A DNA stretch of 64,000 nt, from positions 10,605,197 through 10,669,196 of the forward strand of contig NC_092261.1 in the NCBI RefSeq assembly GCF_036320965.1. The letters are read 5' to 3'. Origin of the DNA: Panulirus ornatus (Eukaryota; Arthropoda; Malacostraca; Decapoda; Palinuridae). The translations under genes and the position numbers were made by a program. Shown one piece after another: positions 61,561-64,000 of the stretch; the stretch's first letter is position 1, and each line of letters begins with the position of its first letter. The notes under the pieces are model-generated. The model was not told the origin of the DNA, ran no database searches, and saw only the letters and a list, made by a program, of their open reading frames with translations.

Positions 61561-63975
61561 CACCATCGCTACCACAATCTCTTACTCGTTCAGATTTCTG
61601 CATACGCACGTAAACATACACATATGCACGCAAGTACGATCACGCACCTTACAAAAAAAGAAAATATAATGCACACAGCATCATTATTAATGATGTTTTT
61701 GCTCTACCAAAAATGTGTACGTTTTGGAACGCTGCCGAATACGGCACAAGAAGTCTAGATCCCTAAATCGTGCGTACGTAAAGTCAGATAGGTCGTGACT
61801 ACAGCGAAGACATTACTGGGGCAGTTCACCGATGGCCATTGGTCTCCTTATAGTGTTATGGTCATTTCGAGTACGTAGTGAGGTCTATATTCCCACGGTG
61901 CACATCATGGCCGTCCTTCAGAAGCGCGGCGCCCCAATCACACAACGACAACAGCCACGAGCTGTACATCTAAAGATGAGATAGACGTAGCGGACGAAGC
62001 CGAAGAACGACTTCGCCAGTAGCCCTTCGTCGTTCACTCCGCCGGCCTGCCTGGACACATATAAACATTTTATCCTCGACGTAAACACGTCCACAGGCCT
62101 ACCGTCCCGCACAAGGGTCTCTTTCACGGCCTTGTGTACAGACGGGTGGCGACGGCCTCCCTGGGTTAGGGGATGGACATTGTGTGAGGCCCAGGGAGTA
62201 GAGGAGGAGGAGGAGGAGGTGAGGCTGGCCAACAGCCTCCGAGGGAGGGTATATGGGCCTGGAGTGGCATATGGTGGGGAGGCAGAGGATAAAGTTGATA
62301 CTATGGGTTAAGGAGAGCGACTGAAGGAGACATCTGGCTCTTGAGGAGTGTCGGAGATGGTGTTGTAGAGTGGGCGGACAAGTGGAGAGGGAGAGTGAAA
62401 GAAGGAGATACGGAGGTGGTGAGAAGTCCGGGTGCGGCCCGCTGGTTAAGTAAGACACGGCAGCTGTGGTAGGAAAAGGAGGAGGACGAGGAGGAGGAGG
62501 AGGCGTGAGGGTGAAAATTCTCAATAGAATGAGAGGGCTAATCTCATAAGAGAGGGGAAACTCTAAGGGATCAGACCATCGGAAAATAAGCTGATCAGCC
62601 TTGCACGAGTCGGTATGGGTGTTGCCAGGGGCATGACAGAGATACAAGCATGGCACACGATAGTACAAAAGTTCGAGACTTCAAGTGGTACATCATCAGA
62701 AGACGGCAATTCCGTCATTTACTAAGCGGAAAAAAGAAGGTAAAAGGAGGAGGTGAGAAGACTTTTTTAAAGTGACATGTTATGGCTATGACAGCAACAC
62801 AACCATTAACAATATGAAGAATAAGTCCAAAACAAATAGCAATAAATTCCTCAAAGAAAATGAGACTTTTGTTCAAGCAAAAGAGAATCGTATTCAAGAT
62901 GAGATTAACTCTAGCGTATCGAGGTAGTTCCAGCAGTTAGCTGTTACACTGGCTGCGGACGGACTAAGGCCGTACAAACTGTGTTTTGGTAGCTGACAGA
63001 TATACGCTGCACTCACACGAAAACTGAGGACCAACTGGAAACAGACTTACTCTCAAGATCCGACTGGGATGCGTGGTCAGCTAGGGGAAAATGGGTAGAG
63101 TTAGGAAGACTAAGATCCTCGGGGATGTTAGCGTAGCGAGGTCAGACCACCACAGTGGTCCCCAGTCAAACCCAGTGCACTAAAGTAATTATGTAATAGG
63201 CGAGGACAGGAGGAGGCCAGCAGGTAGTAGAGGGGAAGGAGTAGGGTGTACTACCGGTGCAGGGGAGGGTGGGGTGGGGAGATAAGAAAATCGGGCTGTC
63301 AAGAGGTTGAGGGAACTCCAGGGAAGGCTGGGAGGAGGCCTTGGGACAGCGTGGTCAACTTAGGATAGGAAGAGGAGGAGGAAGAGGAGGAGGGGAGGTC
63401 ATGTGAGGCCGCGGGCAAACATGCAGGTCCTGGAGAGCTTGAGTCTGATGCTTCATGAGTAAACCAAGGTGATGAATGACGATGGGGAAGTAAACAGTAG
63501 GCTTTAGAGTGCGCAGCGAGGAGTGGAGTGGGAGTAAGACGGATGGACAAACTGGAATGATACATACGTAAGCAGAGATTAAGGAAAAAAAAACGGGCCA
63601 AGATAAGAAGAATAAAGTGGCCAACGACGACATTGCATTGACGCTGAGGGTCACGGCGGAGGAAGAGACGGTGAGAGCAAGATGGTACAGGGTAATGGGC
63701 TAATCATGGGTTCTTCTTGTGGTGAATCATTATTCACGGCTGGAGATGCCAGCAACAAGAGGGAGGGATGAAGGAGGTATAAACAGAATAATGACAGATA
63801 GTGGTTGTAGACACACCTCTACTTTAGGTATCTTTTTGAGGAGATGCTCAGAATAGTTAGATATACAGTGTAATGAATGCAAGGTCACGGAAGGCTAGGC
63901 CAAGTGGAAGCGTGATAACCAGAGTGGAGGTGGATGGTGGAATGCAGACAGTTCTCATAGCCTGAACACATTCGG
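61561..63975. other. unassigned, partly purine-rich DNA
   Basis: 62160-62520 and 63200-63420 are rich in GGA on the plus strand, with GGA runs at 62202-62220, 62478-62503 and 63369-63392. The long Pro/Ser/Leu-rich minus-strand frames are composition effects. No gene is recognised. Confidence 0.45.
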
Positions 63976-64000
63976 AATATATATATATATATATATATAT
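63976..64000. repeat. (TA)n microsatellite at the window edge
   Basis: TA array that continues beyond the window. Confidence 0.95.

Noticed and set aside
62099..62668. 189-codon minus-strand frame rich in Pro, Ser and Leu
   Set aside because: It lies in GGA-rich plus-strand DNA where stops on the minus strand are rare. No domain or signal is seen.

Overview
The window looks like intergenic or intronic DNA from a large, repeat-rich arthropod genome, most likely a decapod crustacean. The reasons are about 60 long dinucleotide arrays (roughly one per kb, mostly GA/CT, GT/CA and TA, often 60-95 bp and nearly pure), RTE-type and CR1/L2-like LINE remnants, short retroposons ending in (TA)n, and many minisatellites at different stages of decay. 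This assignment is inference; no taxonomic marker gene is present. There is no operon-like organisation and no host protein-coding gene I can recognise. I saw no tRNA, rRNA or snRNA gene.

The only convincing coding sequence is a 607-codon uninterrupted reverse transcriptase ORF (12572-14395, + strand) of a 5'-truncated RTE-like LINE. It has a 3' UTR, a 36-37-base A run and a (TA)n tail, and it sits inside a 32-bp minisatellite (degenerate units at about 12.44-12.54 kb, then 14.67-15.26 kb). Two older LINE relics lie on the minus strand: the C-terminal part of a CR1/L2-like RT at 4.69-5.27 kb, and the C-terminus plus 3' UTR of an RTE relative at 52.87-53.50 kb. Three copies of a SINE-like repeat (1.05-1.29, 16.40-16.45 and 29.05-29.27 kb) share their putative 3' end with the RTE LINE, which suggests a LINE/SINE partnership. 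Two more dispersed families have two copies each: 25.69-25.84 with 60.20-60.32 kb, and 12.12-12.26 with 24.65-24.77 kb. A short third family may be present at 3.03 and 58.54 kb.

Layout. 0-5.7 kb: SINE-like copy, microsatellites, CR1/L2 relic. 5.9-6.6 kb: unusual G-poor stretch of unknown nature. 7.2-9.4 kb: three decayed tandem arrays. 11.6-16.6 kb: microsatellites, RTE LINE and the 32-bp array. 17-25 kb: microsatellites, a GGT/GGA array and a decayed 36-38-bp array. 25.6-38 kb: dispersed repeats and several minisatellites (52, 39, 29 and about 25 bp, plus one irregular). 38-48 kb: few tandem repeats, with a promoter-like CCAAT/CRE cluster near 41.4 kb and decayed 34-bp and 40-bp arrays. 48.9-51.5 kb: a 1.5-kb strongly decayed 17-bp array and a 27-bp array. 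52-64 kb: RTE relic, microsatellites, purine-rich tracts. Most open frames across the window are translations of microsatellites and are not annotated.
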